Part shown: in pieces, positions 23,200 through 31,979 of the stretch
Position numbering within the stretch: the first letter of the stretch is position 1
How the letters are laid out: each line of letters opens with the position of its first letter
From: DATEUP01 sp035283065
Lineage (GTDB): Archaea; Thermoplasmatota; DTKX01; DATEUP01
Reading direction: 5' to 3'
Length of the DNA stretch: 34,844 nt
NCBI GenBank assembly: GCA_035283065.1
Contig: DATEUP010000220.1
Span: 1-34,844, forward strand
The notes under the pieces: generated by a model
Databases searched by the model: none
Seen by the model: the letters and a program-made list of their open reading frames with translations, nothing else
Told to the model about the DNA's origin: nothing
Made by a program: the position numbers and the translations under genes

Positions 23200-24201
23200 A
23201 TGGCCAAGGAAAAGAAGCCCAAGAAGGAGAAGGGCGCCAAGGAGTCCAAGGAGTGGCGCAAGGCCCGCTCCCGGTGGCAGGCCCTCGAGGACGAGATCGG
23301 CAAGGAGTTCGGCAGCCTCGTCGAGGACGGGTACGACGTCCTCGAGCTCGAGACGCTTCGGTGGGACTACCGGTACGACAAGCTTGTCCCTTACAAGCTC
23401 ACGAAGGAGCAACTCGAGTACTTCGTCGCCGAGGCCGATGCAAGGGCGGCCAACCTCCCGGCGCCCCCGAAGCCCGGCGAGACCGCCGCCGCCGCGGGGG
23501 GGTCCCAAGGTGCGCCGGCCGGCTCGGCTGCCGACGCGCAGTACCAGCGCAGGTCCGAGGTCGACGTCGAGCTCATCGAGAAGTACCTCGAAAAGCGGAT
23601 TACCCGTGAAGCGCGCAATGACTTCGCCTCCGCCTACAAGGACGCTTTCGGGGAGGACCTCGTGGTCCCGGCGAACCTCGACCTCGTGGACATGTCGTAC
23701 AGCACGCGGGAGATCGCCGCCGCTGACCGCGCCGTGAAGCTCTCAAAGGCCGAGATCCTCGGGATTCCGGAGGAGGGCAAGCCGGAAGAGGCCAAGGCCC
23801 CCGAGCCCGTGGTCGAGGCAGCCCCGGCCGTGGCCAAGCAATCCAAGGCTCTAGCCTTCGCGACGGCGTTCCGGAAGGGTGTGCCGCCGGGACCCGGCTT
23901 CGGCGGAAAGTGGGCGTCCTACAACCCATTCCACCTCTGGATCATCCCGAAGAAGTACTGCGGCTCGAGCGTGACCCGGTACTACCTCTTCTTCGCGGTC
24001 AACCTCGTCCTCACGATTCTCCTTTTCATCCCGCGGCTCATCATTTGGCCCATCATCTTTGTATACAAATTGCTACGCCGCTTCGCGGCCCCCAGGGTGA
24101 GCGGGAAGCTGGCCCCGAAGATCCGGGGATTCCAGGAGCGGCTCGCCGAGAAGCCGAAGGCCGACGCGGACAAGGCCAAGGCGCCGGCAAAGTCGAGCTA
24201 G
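23200..24201 (+). CDS. Hypothetical membrane protein with charged N-terminal domain, 333 aa
   Basis: I recognise no family. The N-terminus is Lys/Glu-rich (MAKEKKPKKEKGAKESKEW), followed by a helical cytosolic region with LEDEIGKEFGSLVEDG and LETLRWDYRYDKL. A low-complexity Ala/Pro/Gly linker lies at about 90-110, then a second helical domain, another Pro/Ala/Glu linker, and a GPGFGGKW motif. One long or two short membrane segments follow (about 260-290, FFAVNLVLTILLFIPRLIIWPIIFVY), then a basic tail. It is probably a tail-side anchored cytosolic protein. Its TAG stop overlaps the TAG stop of the convergent PHP gene through the palindrome CTAG. Confidence 0.75.
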   Translation: MAKEKKPKKEKGAKESKEWRKARSRWQALEDEIGKEFGSLVEDGYDVLELETLRWDYRYDKLVPYKLTKEQLEYFVAEADARAANLPAPPKPGETAAAAGGSQGAPAGSAADAQYQRRSEVDVELIEKYLEKRITREARNDFASAYKDAFGEDLVVPANLDLVDMSYSTREIAAADRAVKLSKAEILGIPEEGKPEEAKAPEPVVEAAPAVAKQSKALAFATAFRKGVPPGPGFGGKWASYNPFHLWIIPKKYCGSSVTRYYLFFAVNLVLTILLFIPRLIIWPIIFVYKLLRRFAAPRVSGKLAPKIRGFQERLAEKPKADADKAKAPAKSS

Positions 24202-24893
24202 AGTCTCCGGCCGCCCCGCAGGACCCAGCGGGCCGCTGTGTCCACGGAGCGCGCGAACACCGCGCCGAAGCGCGGCCGAACGCCCTCCGCCCTGTTCCTG
24301 CCTTTGAGGATCTGCGCGATCGCCGCGTCCGGCGATTCCGCGTCAAGCTCGAGGAAGAGGTAGCCGAGCGAGACGCGGAAGGGCGCGTGCGCGTCCGATC
24401 CGCCCGTGACCGGGAGGCGAAGCTCCTCGGCCACCGCGCGCGCCTTCGCATTGTGGTGCTCCGCGCTCTGGGAGTTGAACGCCTCGACCGCGTCGAACTT
24501 GGCGGCGCGCACCACGGCCGCCGAAAGCCCCGTGTACACGCGTTCGGGGTGGGCCGCCGATGCGATGCCCCCGAAGGCGTGGATCTCCTCGATCGTCTCC
24601 GGCGCGCTGCGGCCCTGCCGGGGCGCCTGGCTCACCCCATAGGCCAAGATGTGCCCATCCTGCGACGTGACCTCGACCCCCGGCAGGAAAAGGAGCCCTT
24701 CAGCGGCGCACGCCTCGCGCATCGCGCCGTGGCCGCCGACGCTGTTGTGGTCCGTGAGCGCGACGGCGGCAAGGCCGCGGCTCTTCGCGAGCTTCGCGAT
24801 CTCGCGGGGCTCGAGCGAGCTGTCCGGCGAGTGCCGCGAGTGGATGTGGAGGTCGGCCCTCAAGGGATCCTTGCCCTGGCCGTCCAGCGGCAC
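24198..24893 (-). CDS. PHP domain metal-dependent phosphoesterase
   Basis: This 231-aa protein carries the full PHP metal-site set: DLHIHSRHS (from residue 14), LTDHNSVGG, PGVEVTSQDG, HILAYG, a mid-sequence AAHPER and a C-terminal GGSDAH. These residues bind a di- or trinuclear metal centre in enzymes such as histidinol phosphatase and nucleoside 3',5'-bisphosphate phosphatases. It is a stand-alone PHP protein, and the substrate cannot be told. The GTG at 24893 is used here. A TTG at 24863 with an AAGGA ribosome site and a CAAATAG element 40 nt upstream is a serious alternative, giving 221 aa and keeping all motifs. It is the last gene after the NAD-kinase-like gene and metG on this strand. 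Confidence 0.9.
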   Translation of the reverse strand: MPLDGQGKDPLRADLHIHSRHSPDSSLEPREIAKLAKSRGLAAVALTDHNSVGGHGAMREACAAEGLLFLPGVEVTSQDGHILAYGVSQAPRQGRSAPETIEEIHAFGGIASAAHPERVYTGLSAAVVRAAKFDAVEAFNSQSAEHHNAKARAVAEELRLPVTGGSDAHAPFRVSLGYLFLELDAESPDAAIAQILKGRNRAEGVRPRFGAVFARSVDTAARWVLRGGRRL

Positions 24894-24915
24894 GCGCGCT
24901 ATTTGTAGGTCGCCG

Positions 24916-27081
24916 TCACTTGATTTTCGAGCCTTCGGGCACGGGCCTGTCGAGCCGGACGACTTCGTCGGCCACCTTGAGGGGGAGGGCGCCCGAGGGC
25001 GTCGTCACGCCCGCTGCGGCCCCGCCCGCCTCGTCAAGGCAGGTGGCAAGCGCCACCTGCTGGAACCCCTCGATGTTGAGAGTCGGCGCGCCGCGCGTGC
25101 AGCCGTGCACGCTCGCGCCGGGCGCTGCAGCCGGCGCGACCAGCACGGATACGACCCCCCCGCCCTCCGCCGCCAGGAGCATCCCCTGCGAGACCTCGCC
25201 GCGAAGCTTCGCGGGCTCGAGGTTCGTCACGACGATGCCGGTCTTCCCTTCGAGCTCGGTCGGCTTGTAGTGCGCGCGCAGGCCCGCGACGACCTGCCGA
25301 GTCTCGTCCCCGAGGTCCACAGCCACGAGGTAGAGGCGGTCGGCCTTCGGGTGCTCGCGCACGCTCACGATGCGCGCGGCCCGAAGGTCGAGCGGCGCGA
25401 GCGGGGAGGGCCCCTGCGCCTTGGCCGCCGGGGAAAACGACGCGGGGTCGATCGGCTTGATGATCGGGTAGGGCGCGGGGATCCTGCGCCCGACCCCGGG
25501 CTCGCCCCGGGCCGCGTCCCAGCGCGCTTTCGAGACCTCGCCCTCCTCGCCGACGGCAAGCCACATCAGCTGAGCCTTGTCGGGCACGAACGGGGCGAGG
25601 AGCACGGCGATCGACCGCACGATCCGCGCGCCGTTGTAAAGGGCCCTTGAGAGGGCTTTCGGGTCTTCCTTGGCGAGCTTCCAGGGGGCCTTGCGGTCGA
25701 TGTAGAGGTTGCCGAACTGCGAGAGCGCCAGGACTTCCTTGATCGCGCTCTTGAACTCGCAGGCGTCCAGGAACGCCGCGGTCTTCTTGACCGCATCCTC
25801 GATGCGCCTCTCGACCTCGGCGTCGACCTCGTCGGTGCGCGAGTCGAGGGGGACCTCGGGGATCGCCCCGTATTCCCGGTGGACGAGCGTGAGCGTCCGG
25901 TTCACGAAGTTCCCCACGTTCCCGAGGAGCTCCGTGTTGTTCTTGGCCACGAAGTCGTCCCAGTCGGCCTCGACGTCCTTGAGCTCGGGCATCGTCACCG
26001 TGAGGTAGTAGCGCAAAGCCGCGACCTCGCCGAGCTCGAGGTATTCCTGCATGTTCATCCCGACGCCCTTGCTCTTCGAGAACTTGGCACCCTCGAAGAG
26101 CAGGTATTCGTTTGCGGGGACGTTCGTGGGGAGGTTGTAACCTCCAAGCCCCATGAGCACGGCGGGCAGGATCACCGTGTGGAAGGGGACGTTGTCCTTG
26201 CCGAGGAAGAAGTAGCTCTCGGACTCCAGGTTTTGCCAGAACAGGTGCCAGTCGTCGGGCCGGCCCTGGAGCCGGCAGGCCTCCCTCGACGCGGACAGGT
26301 AGCCGAGGACCGCCTCGAACCAGACGTAGATCTTCTTTCCCTCGTAGCCCTGCAGCGGGAAGTCGATCCCCCACGGGATGTCGCGGGTGACCGCCCGGTC
26401 CTTGAGGCCGCCCTTCACGAAGCTGCGCGTGAAGTTCACGACCTGCGGGCGCCAGCCGCGCCGGCTCGAAAGCCAGACATCGAGGGACTCCTGGAAGCGC
26501 GAGAGCGCGAAGAAGAAGTGCTCCGTCCCTCGGATCTCGAGGGGCCCCTTGCAGAGCTTGCAGCGCGGCTCCTTGAGGTCCGTGGGGTCGAGGATCTTCC
26601 CGCAGTTGTCACACTGGTCGCCGCGCGCTTCGGGGGCGGCGCAGTGCGGGCAAATCCCTTCCACGTACCGGTCCGCGCGGAACGTCGATTCCTTCGCGCA
26701 GTACATGCCCTTGGTCTGCGCCTTGTAGATGTGGCCGCGCTCGATGAGCGCCCTGAAGACCTCAGCCACGACCTCCTTGTGCTGCGCCGAGCTCGTGCGG
26801 GAGAAGAGGTCGAAGGAGATCTGGTACTTGGCCATGAGCTCGCTGTTGAGCTTGTGGAATTTTTCAGCGACCTCCGCGGGTGCCAGGCCGAGCGCTTCGG
26901 CTTGGAGCATGATGGGAGTGCCGTGCTCGTCGGAGCCCGAGACGAAGAGGACGTCGTCGCCCGCCATGCGCCTGTAGCGCGCGAAGATGTCGGCCGGCAG
27001 GAGGTACCCGGCGGGGTGCCCGAGGTGCATGACCGCGTTGGCGTAGGGCCAGGCTGCGCACACGAGCGTGTGGCGGGGCAC
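24916..27081 (-). CDS. metG: Methionyl-tRNA synthetase with fused C-terminal tRNA-binding domain
   Basis: This 721-aa class I synthetase charges tRNA-Met. It has the HIGH-type motif HLGH (19-22), a GSDEHGTPI signature, two CxxC zinc knuckles in the connective peptide (CPHC, CDNC and CKLC), and the KMSKS-type loop KFSKSKG. After the anticodon-binding helical domain, the last 110 or so residues form an EMAP-II/Trbp111-like OB fold (LDLRAARIVSVREHPKADRL, then GIVVTNLEPAKLRG), which raises tRNA affinity and can mediate dimerisation. Some archaea encode that domain separately. The start is GTG at 27081, 27 nt after the NAD-kinase-like gene. Confidence 0.96.
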   Translation of the reverse strand: MPRHTLVCAAWPYANAVMHLGHPAGYLLPADIFARYRRMAGDDVLFVSGSDEHGTPIMLQAEALGLAPAEVAEKFHKLNSELMAKYQISFDLFSRTSSAQHKEVVAEVFRALIERGHIYKAQTKGMYCAKESTFRADRYVEGICPHCAAPEARGDQCDNCGKILDPTDLKEPRCKLCKGPLEIRGTEHFFFALSRFQESLDVWLSSRRGWRPQVVNFTRSFVKGGLKDRAVTRDIPWGIDFPLQGYEGKKIYVWFEAVLGYLSASREACRLQGRPDDWHLFWQNLESESYFFLGKDNVPFHTVILPAVLMGLGGYNLPTNVPANEYLLFEGAKFSKSKGVGMNMQEYLELGEVAALRYYLTVTMPELKDVEADWDDFVAKNNTELLGNVGNFVNRTLTLVHREYGAIPEVPLDSRTDEVDAEVERRIEDAVKKTAAFLDACEFKSAIKEVLALSQFGNLYIDRKAPWKLAKEDPKALSRALYNGARIVRSIAVLLAPFVPDKAQLMWLAVGEEGEVSKARWDAARGEPGVGRRIPAPYPIIKPIDPASFSPAAKAQGPSPLAPLDLRAARIVSVREHPKADRLYLVAVDLGDETRQVVAGLRAHYKPTELEGKTGIVVTNLEPAKLRGEVSQGMLLAAEGGGVVSVLVAPAAAPGASVHGCTRGAPTLNIEGFQQVALATCLDEAGGAAAGVTTPSGALPLKVADEVVRLDRPVPEGSKIK

Positions 27082-27108
27082 GGGCGCAAGGCAAGCGGCG
27101 AGGCTACA

Positions 27109-28254
27109 TCAAACATTCGGGGGCGCGTACACGCGCATCGGCAGGAGCACACTCCATCGGTAGCCGCAAAGGACCCGCCAGTGCCCGGCAAGCTCGCGGT
27201 CGAGCGCCGGGTCGCCGGTGTCCACGAGGAGCTCCTTGAGCTTTTCGACCTTCCCCTCGGCGGCAAGCACGGTGATGTGCGCCTTGCCCACGGAGCGGAT
27301 GACCTCGGGCGTGACCTGGAGGTTCCCCCGGCCGAAGACGAAGCCTTGGTTCCCGATAACGCTCGCCAAGATCTCGGCGGGGCCCTCATGCGCGGCGAGC
27401 GCGGCCCGGATCTCGGCCTCCGTCGCGTCGGCCTTCGTAAGCTTCCTGCCCTTCACGATGTCAACGCCGAGCGTCGTGTGGGCAAGGCCGAGCGCCTCCA
27501 TGACGGCCCCGGTCGTCGTGCCGGGGCCGATGATGTAGAGCGTAGATTCGTCCCAGCGCTCGAGCAGGTTGTCCGCGATCCCCTTCTTCGAGACCTCTTC
27601 AATGTCGCCGCCGTACTCGACCTTCGAGGGCTGGACGAGCCCCTCCGAAGCGGCGACCCTAGCCATCCCCTTGAGCTTGACCTCGATGCGCCCCTGCCGC
27701 AAGGCCTCCTCGTCTTCGTCGACGACCTCGCCTTCGCGAAGGCGGGTTCTGCCCCTGCAGAAATCCCCAACGACCTCGGCGGCGGCCTGCGGGTTGATCG
27801 CGAAGACGCCCGAGTGCATTTTCACCCCCGAGGGGACCCCGAGGATGGGGACGCGGTCCCCCACGACCTCGAAGATGTCTTTGGCCGTGCCGTCGCCGCC
27901 CACGAAGACGATGAGCTTCGCGCCTCGGGCTTCGAAGGCCTCCGCCGCCGCCTTCGTGTCGGACGCGAGGGTCACGGCATCCCTGGGCATCGAGACGACC
28001 TCGTGGGGCACGGACGCGCCCCTCAAAACGTTCTCCCCCATGGGCCCCCCGCAAGTGAGCCACAAGGCTGGCACGCCGGCTTGCGCGAGCGCGGCGGCAA
28101 ATTCGGCAGCCCGCTGCGGGGCCCGAGGCGCGGCGCCCCGCGCGATTGCCTCTTCGAGCGCCGTACCGTCCGTGCCCTTGAGGGCCACACGGCCGCCCAT
28201 CCCGGCGATCGGGTTCACGAGGAAGCCGATCCGTGTGCTCTCGGAATCGGCCAC
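27109..28254 (-). CDS. ATP-NAD kinase family protein (COG3199-type)
   Basis: This 381-aa protein has the NAD-kinase superfamily nucleotide site: VNPIAGMGG near the N-terminus (residues 13-21) and GGDGTAKDI at 119-127, followed by GVPSGVKMHSGVFA. The C-terminal half contains IGPGTTTGAVMEALG and LGVDIVKG, typical of the archaeal/bacterial COG3199 branch. That branch is longer than classical NAD kinases and is often annotated as an ATP-NAD kinase-like enzyme. Whether NAD is the real substrate is not certain. The start is GTG at 28254, with TTTTATC 25 nt upstream, so it should be leaderless. It leads a group with metG and the PHP gene. Confidence 0.9.
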   Translation of the reverse strand: MADSESTRIGFLVNPIAGMGGRVALKGTDGTALEEAIARGAAPRAPQRAAEFAAALAQAGVPALWLTCGGPMGENVLRGASVPHEVVSMPRDAVTLASDTKAAAEAFEARGAKLIVFVGGDGTAKDIFEVVGDRVPILGVPSGVKMHSGVFAINPQAAAEVVGDFCRGRTRLREGEVVDEDEEALRQGRIEVKLKGMARVAASEGLVQPSKVEYGGDIEEVSKKGIADNLLERWDESTLYIIGPGTTTGAVMEALGLAHTTLGVDIVKGRKLTKADATEAEIRAALAAHEGPAEILASVIGNQGFVFGRGNLQVTPEVIRSVGKAHITVLAAEGKVEKLKELLVDTGDPALDRELAGHWRVLCGYRWSVLLPMRVYAPPNV

Positions 28255-28275
28255 GAGCCCCGATGCGCCTGCAAG

Positions 28276-28282
28276 ATAAAAG
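28276..28282 (-). promoter_or_regulatory. TATA box for the NAD-kinase-like gene
   Basis: On the minus strand CTTTTATC is centred 25 nt before the GTG at 28254, fixing that GTG as a leaderless start. Confidence 0.6.
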
Positions 28283-28363
28283 GCGCGGGGCGCCCCACGG
28301 CGCCGCGGCAGGGAGAAAAGAATGCCGGGCCGGTTTCGCGGCCCCGGAAAAGCGAACCGCCGT

Positions 28364-29344
28364 TCAAATGACCTTGAGCTGCCCGAGCACGGGCTCGTAG
28401 ACCTTCCCCTTGTCGAGAAGGCTGTTCACAAGGTCGTCGAAGGCTTCGCGCGCCACGCCCTTCTTGACGCACCGGTCGACAATCTCGTCGTAGGCCGCAC
28501 CCTTGGGCCCTTTGTCGAGCTCCTTGACGACCTGGAAAACGATGGCTTCCTGGTCCTCGGAGACGTCTGCCCCCTCCGTCGCGGTCACAACAACCTCCTG
28601 GGGGGCGCCGCCCGCGGCCACCTGGACCTCGAGGCGCGCCTCCGTGGGCGCATGGGCCGATGCGCGCGCGGTGGGCGCGTGCGCGGTCTGGCGGCGCATC
28701 GAAGCGAGCCGCTCGCGCGCCTCGTCGTCCACGATCGAGCGCACGGCCTCGTCGGCGACTTTCGCGAAGTGGTCGACGTCGACCTCCCCGTAGAAGTCCA
28801 CGGCTTTCACGAGCCCTCGGGCCAGCTGGAGCCCGTAGCCCGCCTTCACGAGGCCCTCCTCGGTCGGCTTGTCGACCTCGAGGGTCTCCCGCATCGCGTC
28901 GATCCGGCCGCGCGTGAGGCGCGCCGTCTCGACGATCCACCAGTCGCGGATCTCGGGGCTCACCTCCGCGATGTCCTCCGGGCGAAGCGACACGTAGACC
29001 ACGCCCGTCTCGGGCGTGTAGGTCCGAATCTTGCCGACCACCGCCACGATCGCGGGCGTCTTCATGGTCGCAAGCTTCTTGGCCGCCTCGGGCTGGTACT
29101 GGCCCGCCGAGACGTAGAAAGTCCCAGTCGGGTCCTCCACGCGCGCGCGGTAGAGCGGCTCCTCGGCCTGGCCGATGTTCTCCACATCGGTGAGGACGCC
29201 CACCACGAAGACGCGGTTGACCATCGCGCCGAGCGGCGTGACGACATACGAGGGCGCATACTCGCCCTCGCCCCGGATCTCGAGCTTGCTCTCGTTGAAC
29301 TCGCCGGCAAAGAGGCGCCAGGCGACTTCCCGCTTGTTGGCCAA
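28364..29344 (-). CDS. RPA-associated protein (COG3390 type)
   Basis: From the TTG at 29344 the protein has 326 aa. It has an N-terminal OB-fold region (NRVFVVGVLTDVENIG, then YRARVEDPTGTFYVSAGQYQP) and a C-terminal winged-helix part (EAIVFQVVKELDKGPKGAAYDEI). This matches the archaeal COG3390 proteins encoded beside RPA in euryarchaea, which form complexes with RPA in species where they have been studied. The TTG is chosen because GGAGG lies 10 nt upstream and it starts 5 nt after the RPA stop; the open frame runs on to 29518 inside RPA. A flexible Ala/Thr/His-rich linker (about 225-250) separates the two parts. Confidence 0.88.
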   Translation of the reverse strand: MANKREVAWRLFAGEFNESKLEIRGEGEYAPSYVVTPLGAMVNRVFVVGVLTDVENIGQAEEPLYRARVEDPTGTFYVSAGQYQPEAAKKLATMKTPAIVAVVGKIRTYTPETGVVYVSLRPEDIAEVSPEIRDWWIVETARLTRGRIDAMRETLEVDKPTEEGLVKAGYGLQLARGLVKAVDFYGEVDVDHFAKVADEAVRSIVDDEARERLASMRRQTAHAPTARASAHAPTEARLEVQVAAGGAPQEVVVTATEGADVSEDQEAIVFQVVKELDKGPKGAAYDEIVDRCVKKGVAREAFDDLVNSLLDKGKVYEPVLGQLKVI

Positions 29345-29349
29345 GGGGA

Positions 29350-30669
29350 TCAGGCCTCCAGCGCGGTGAGGTAGCGCTCGACCTCTTTCTTCGCGTCGAC
29401 CGCCATCGGCGAAAGGGCCTTGGCGATGAGCTGGAGCCCGAAGTCGTCTGCGAGCACGTTCCCCGAGAGCTCGAAGGGCCGCGCGAAGAGCGCGTCCTTG
29501 AGCTCGAGGCGCACCCACTCCGAGTCCATGGTCTCACGGGTCGTCTCGACGCACGCGTCGAGCGTCTTGCCAAGGACCTTCTCGGTGATCGTGCGGTCGG
29601 CGACGAACGAGAGGCCCCCCGTGCCGTCGTCGAGGACGGCCTTGATGCGCAGGTCCGCTTCGCCCTTTACCTTGCCGTGGACCGAGCAGGCGCCCTTCTG
29701 GATCGCGCGCCGGCACTCCGGGCACCGGAAGATCAGGCCGGAGCCCTCGCGCACGTCGACGACGAAGCCGCGGACGAGCACGTCGGAGCCCCCGCCGCGC
29801 TTCTCGAGGTCCAAGACGCTCGTGGGCACGGGCTTGGCCAGCTCCTCGACCGGCGGCAGCGCCGTGGAAGCCAGCTTCTCGATGGCCGATCGCTCGTCGA
29901 AGGTGATCCGGGGGACGCCCCGCCACGCCTTCACGTAGGCGCCGCGCACCTTGACCACGTCGCCCTCGCGCAGGCCGACATCGGTCCAGCACGAGAACTG
30001 GCAGCGGCCCGTCTCGTCGGCGGCAATTCCGGAGAACACGTGCTTCTTTACGCCTTTCACATCGACCTCGCGGTCCTCGACCGAGAGGATTCGGAACGTG
30101 ACTTCGACATTCGAAAGGCCGTCCTTCATGTCCTTCAGCGCAAAGGGCTTCGAGTGCGCCTTGCGGTCAAACGGCGGGACCAGCGAGTCCTCCGCCTTCG
30201 TGACCGTGGCGCGGTCGCCGATGTGGACCTCGACTTCGTCGCGGAACTGCTTCGTGTAGGCGTTCCGGACGACGACCGTCTCCCCCTTCTCGAAGGGGAA
30301 GGCCGAGTGGTTCCACGCGGTGAAGGGGATCGTCTTCGTGTGGTCGCCGAGGATCCCGGACTTGATCTTCTTCTTTGCGCCGCTTGAGGTGATCTCCTTC
30401 TCCTGGACGAAGACCACGCGCGCGGCGAAGTCCACCGAGCGCTCGCCGGGCAGCAGCACGTCCAGCGACTTCACGGCCGTGCGCTGGACGAGGTTGGCGT
30501 CCCCGCCCATCTTCTCCACGAGCTTCCGCTTGGCCATGGCCAAGGGAAGCCTGTAGGTGTTCACATACTCCAAGAGCTCGCGGGCGAGCTCCTCCCTGTT
30601 CACTTTGTCTTCTCCGAGCACCCGTGCGATTTCATCGATGTGGGGTGCAAGTTGTTCCTTGCTCATCAT
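29350..30669 (-). CDS. rpa: Replication protein A (single-stranded DNA-binding)
   Basis: From the ATG at 30669 (or the adjacent 30666) the protein has 439 aa with repeated OB folds: about 75-165, 170-280 and 300-400. A C-terminal zinc-binding site FRCPECRRAIQKGACSVHG (CxxC plus CxxH) is a hallmark of euryarchaeal RPA with a zinc finger. The N-terminus is a helical region (EIARVLGEDKVNREELAREL). It coats single-stranded DNA in replication and repair. The ribosome site GGAGG lies 8-9 nt before the first ATG, and a GTTTATTACC element lies 46 nt upstream. The open frame extends to 30951 but crosses this promoter. Confidence 0.93.
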   Translation of the reverse strand: MMSKEQLAPHIDEIARVLGEDKVNREELARELLEYVNTYRLPLAMAKRKLVEKMGGDANLVQRTAVKSLDVLLPGERSVDFAARVVFVQEKEITSSGAKKKIKSGILGDHTKTIPFTAWNHSAFPFEKGETVVVRNAYTKQFRDEVEVHIGDRATVTKAEDSLVPPFDRKAHSKPFALKDMKDGLSNVEVTFRILSVEDREVDVKGVKKHVFSGIAADETGRCQFSCWTDVGLREGDVVKVRGAYVKAWRGVPRITFDERSAIEKLASTALPPVEELAKPVPTSVLDLEKRGGGSDVLVRGFVVDVREGSGLIFRCPECRRAIQKGACSVHGKVKGEADLRIKAVLDDGTGGLSFVADRTITEKVLGKTLDACVETTRETMDSEWVRLELKDALFARPFELSGNVLADDFGLQLIAKALSPMAVDAKKEVERYLTALEA

Positions 30670-30710
30670 CTGAGGGCCCTCCTCGGGCTGTCCCCTTCGA
30701 TACCCCAGGA

Positions 30711-30720
30711 GGTAATAAAC
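30711..30720 (-). promoter_or_regulatory. TATA box of the rpa operon
   Basis: GTTTATTACC on the minus strand lies about 46 nt before the ATG at 30669. A leader of about 20 nt carrying the GGAGG ribosome site is expected, unlike the leaderless genes nearby. Confidence 0.5.
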
Positions 30721-30854
30721 GCGAGAGGGGGGTGAGCGAAAGCTCTCACCTCGATTTCCCGTGGAAGGCGAGGCCCCACGGTTTGTGTTTGCGCGGTGCT
30801 TTGAGCGCCACCGCTCGCGTCCTACGATCCTTTCGCGCCCTTTCGCCAAGTGCG

Positions 30855-30863
30855 CTTTAATTA
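30855..30863 (+). promoter_or_regulatory. TATA box for tdh, sets a leaderless GTG start
   Basis: CTTTAATTA is centred about 25 nt before the GTG at 30885, so transcription should begin at that codon. This favours the 30885 start over the downstream ATGs at 30915 and 30918. Confidence 0.6.
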
Positions 30864-30884
30864 GGCAAACTGCCGTTTCCGCGA

Positions 30885-31943
30885 GTGCCCAGAGGCGGGT
30901 TCGCCGTGGCCGAAATGATGCGAGCAATCGTGAAGGCCCGGGGCGAGCCAAACGGCACGGAACTGCGCGAGGTCCCGGTGCCCGAGCTCTGCGACGACGA
31001 GGTGCTCATCCGGGTCGACAAGGCCGGCATCTGCGGCACGGACCTCCACATTTACACCTGGGACCCGTGGAGCCAGAACCGGATCAAGCCCCCCTTGGTC
31101 TACGGCCACGAGTTTGCCGGCACGGTCGAGAAGGTCGGCCGCAGCGCGCAGGGCGTCGCGAGGGGCGACTTCGTGTCCGGCGAAGGGCACGTCGTCTGCT
31201 GGCGGTGCAACGCGTGCCGCACGGGAAACGCGCACGTCTGCCAGAACCTGCGCGTCCTCGGCGTCGACCTCGACGGGATCTTCGCGGAGTACGTGAAGCT
31301 TCCAGCCACGAACGTGATCCACAACGACGCGCGGATCCCCCTCCGCGTCGCCGCCGTCCAGGACCCCCTCGGCAACGCCGTCCATACGGCCTTCTCCGGG
31401 CGGCCGAGCGGCCACACCGTCGCGGTCCTCGGCTGCGGGCCCATCGGGCTCATGTCGATTGCGGTTGCAAAGGCTGCGGGCGCCCGGGACATCATCGCGG
31501 TCGAGAAGAACCCCTTCCGCCTCGCGCTGGCCAAGAAGCTCGGCGCGACCCACGCCTTCGACGACGGCGCCAAGGCCCTCGCGGACGTGCGCGCCATGAC
31601 CGGCGGAGCCGGCGCCGACGACGTCTATGAGATGAGCGGGCACCCGAAACTCCTCGAACTCGCCCTCCAGCTCGCGAAGCCCGCGGGGGGCATCCACATC
31701 CTCGGCATCTACGGGGGTGCCGTGCCGGTCGACATGAACGAGATCGTCTTCAAGGGCCTGAACGTCCACGGCATCCACGGGCGGCGCGTGTTCGACACCT
31801 GGACCCGCATGCAGGGCCTGCTGCTTTCGGGTAAGCTCGACATCGACGCCGTCTTCACCCACGACTTCCCGTTCGACAAGTTCGACGAGGCCATAGCCGC
31901 TATGAAAAGCGGCGACTGCGGCAAAGTAACCCTTCATTGGTGA
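30885..31943 (+). CDS. tdh: L-threonine 3-dehydrogenase
   Basis: This 352-aa zinc-dependent medium-chain dehydrogenase oxidises L-threonine to 2-amino-3-ketobutyrate with NAD+. It shows the catalytic zinc ligand in GICGTDLHIY (Cys50), GHEF (74-77), the structural zinc cluster CWRCNACRTGNAHVC (Cys105, 108, 111, 119), the Rossmann loop GCGPIGL and the family segment LGIYGG. The C-terminal GKVTLHW is typical. It is followed 36 nt later by kbl, whose enzyme uses its unstable product, so the two form one catabolic unit. Confidence 0.95.
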   Translation: MPRGGFAVAEMMRAIVKARGEPNGTELREVPVPELCDDEVLIRVDKAGICGTDLHIYTWDPWSQNRIKPPLVYGHEFAGTVEKVGRSAQGVARGDFVSGEGHVVCWRCNACRTGNAHVCQNLRVLGVDLDGIFAEYVKLPATNVIHNDARIPLRVAAVQDPLGNAVHTAFSGRPSGHTVAVLGCGPIGLMSIAVAKAAGARDIIAVEKNPFRLALAKKLGATHAFDDGAKALADVRAMTGGAGADDVYEMSGHPKLLELALQLAKPAGGIHILGIYGGAVPVDMNEIVFKGLNVHGIHGRRVFDTWTRMQGLLLSGKLDIDAVFTHDFPFDKFDEAIAAMKSGDCGKVTLHW

Positions 31944-31949
31944 ACCTCC

Positions 31950-31961
31950 CTATCATGATAG
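31950..31961. promoter_or_regulatory. Perfect 12-bp palindrome at the kbl promoter position
   Basis: CTATCATGATAG is a perfect palindrome in the 36-nt gap between tdh and kbl, centred about 24 nt before the kbl ATG. This is where a TATA box would sit for a leaderless mRNA, so it may be promoter, operator or both. Confidence 0.5.
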
Positions 31962-31979
31962 CAGCAGGAACGTGACCCC

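Noticed and set aside
25879..28371. 830-codon open frame on the plus strand
   Set aside because: It lies antisense to metG and the NAD-kinase-like gene, which have clear motifs. In DNA this GC-rich, antisense frames stay open by chance, and the translation shows no recognisable domain.
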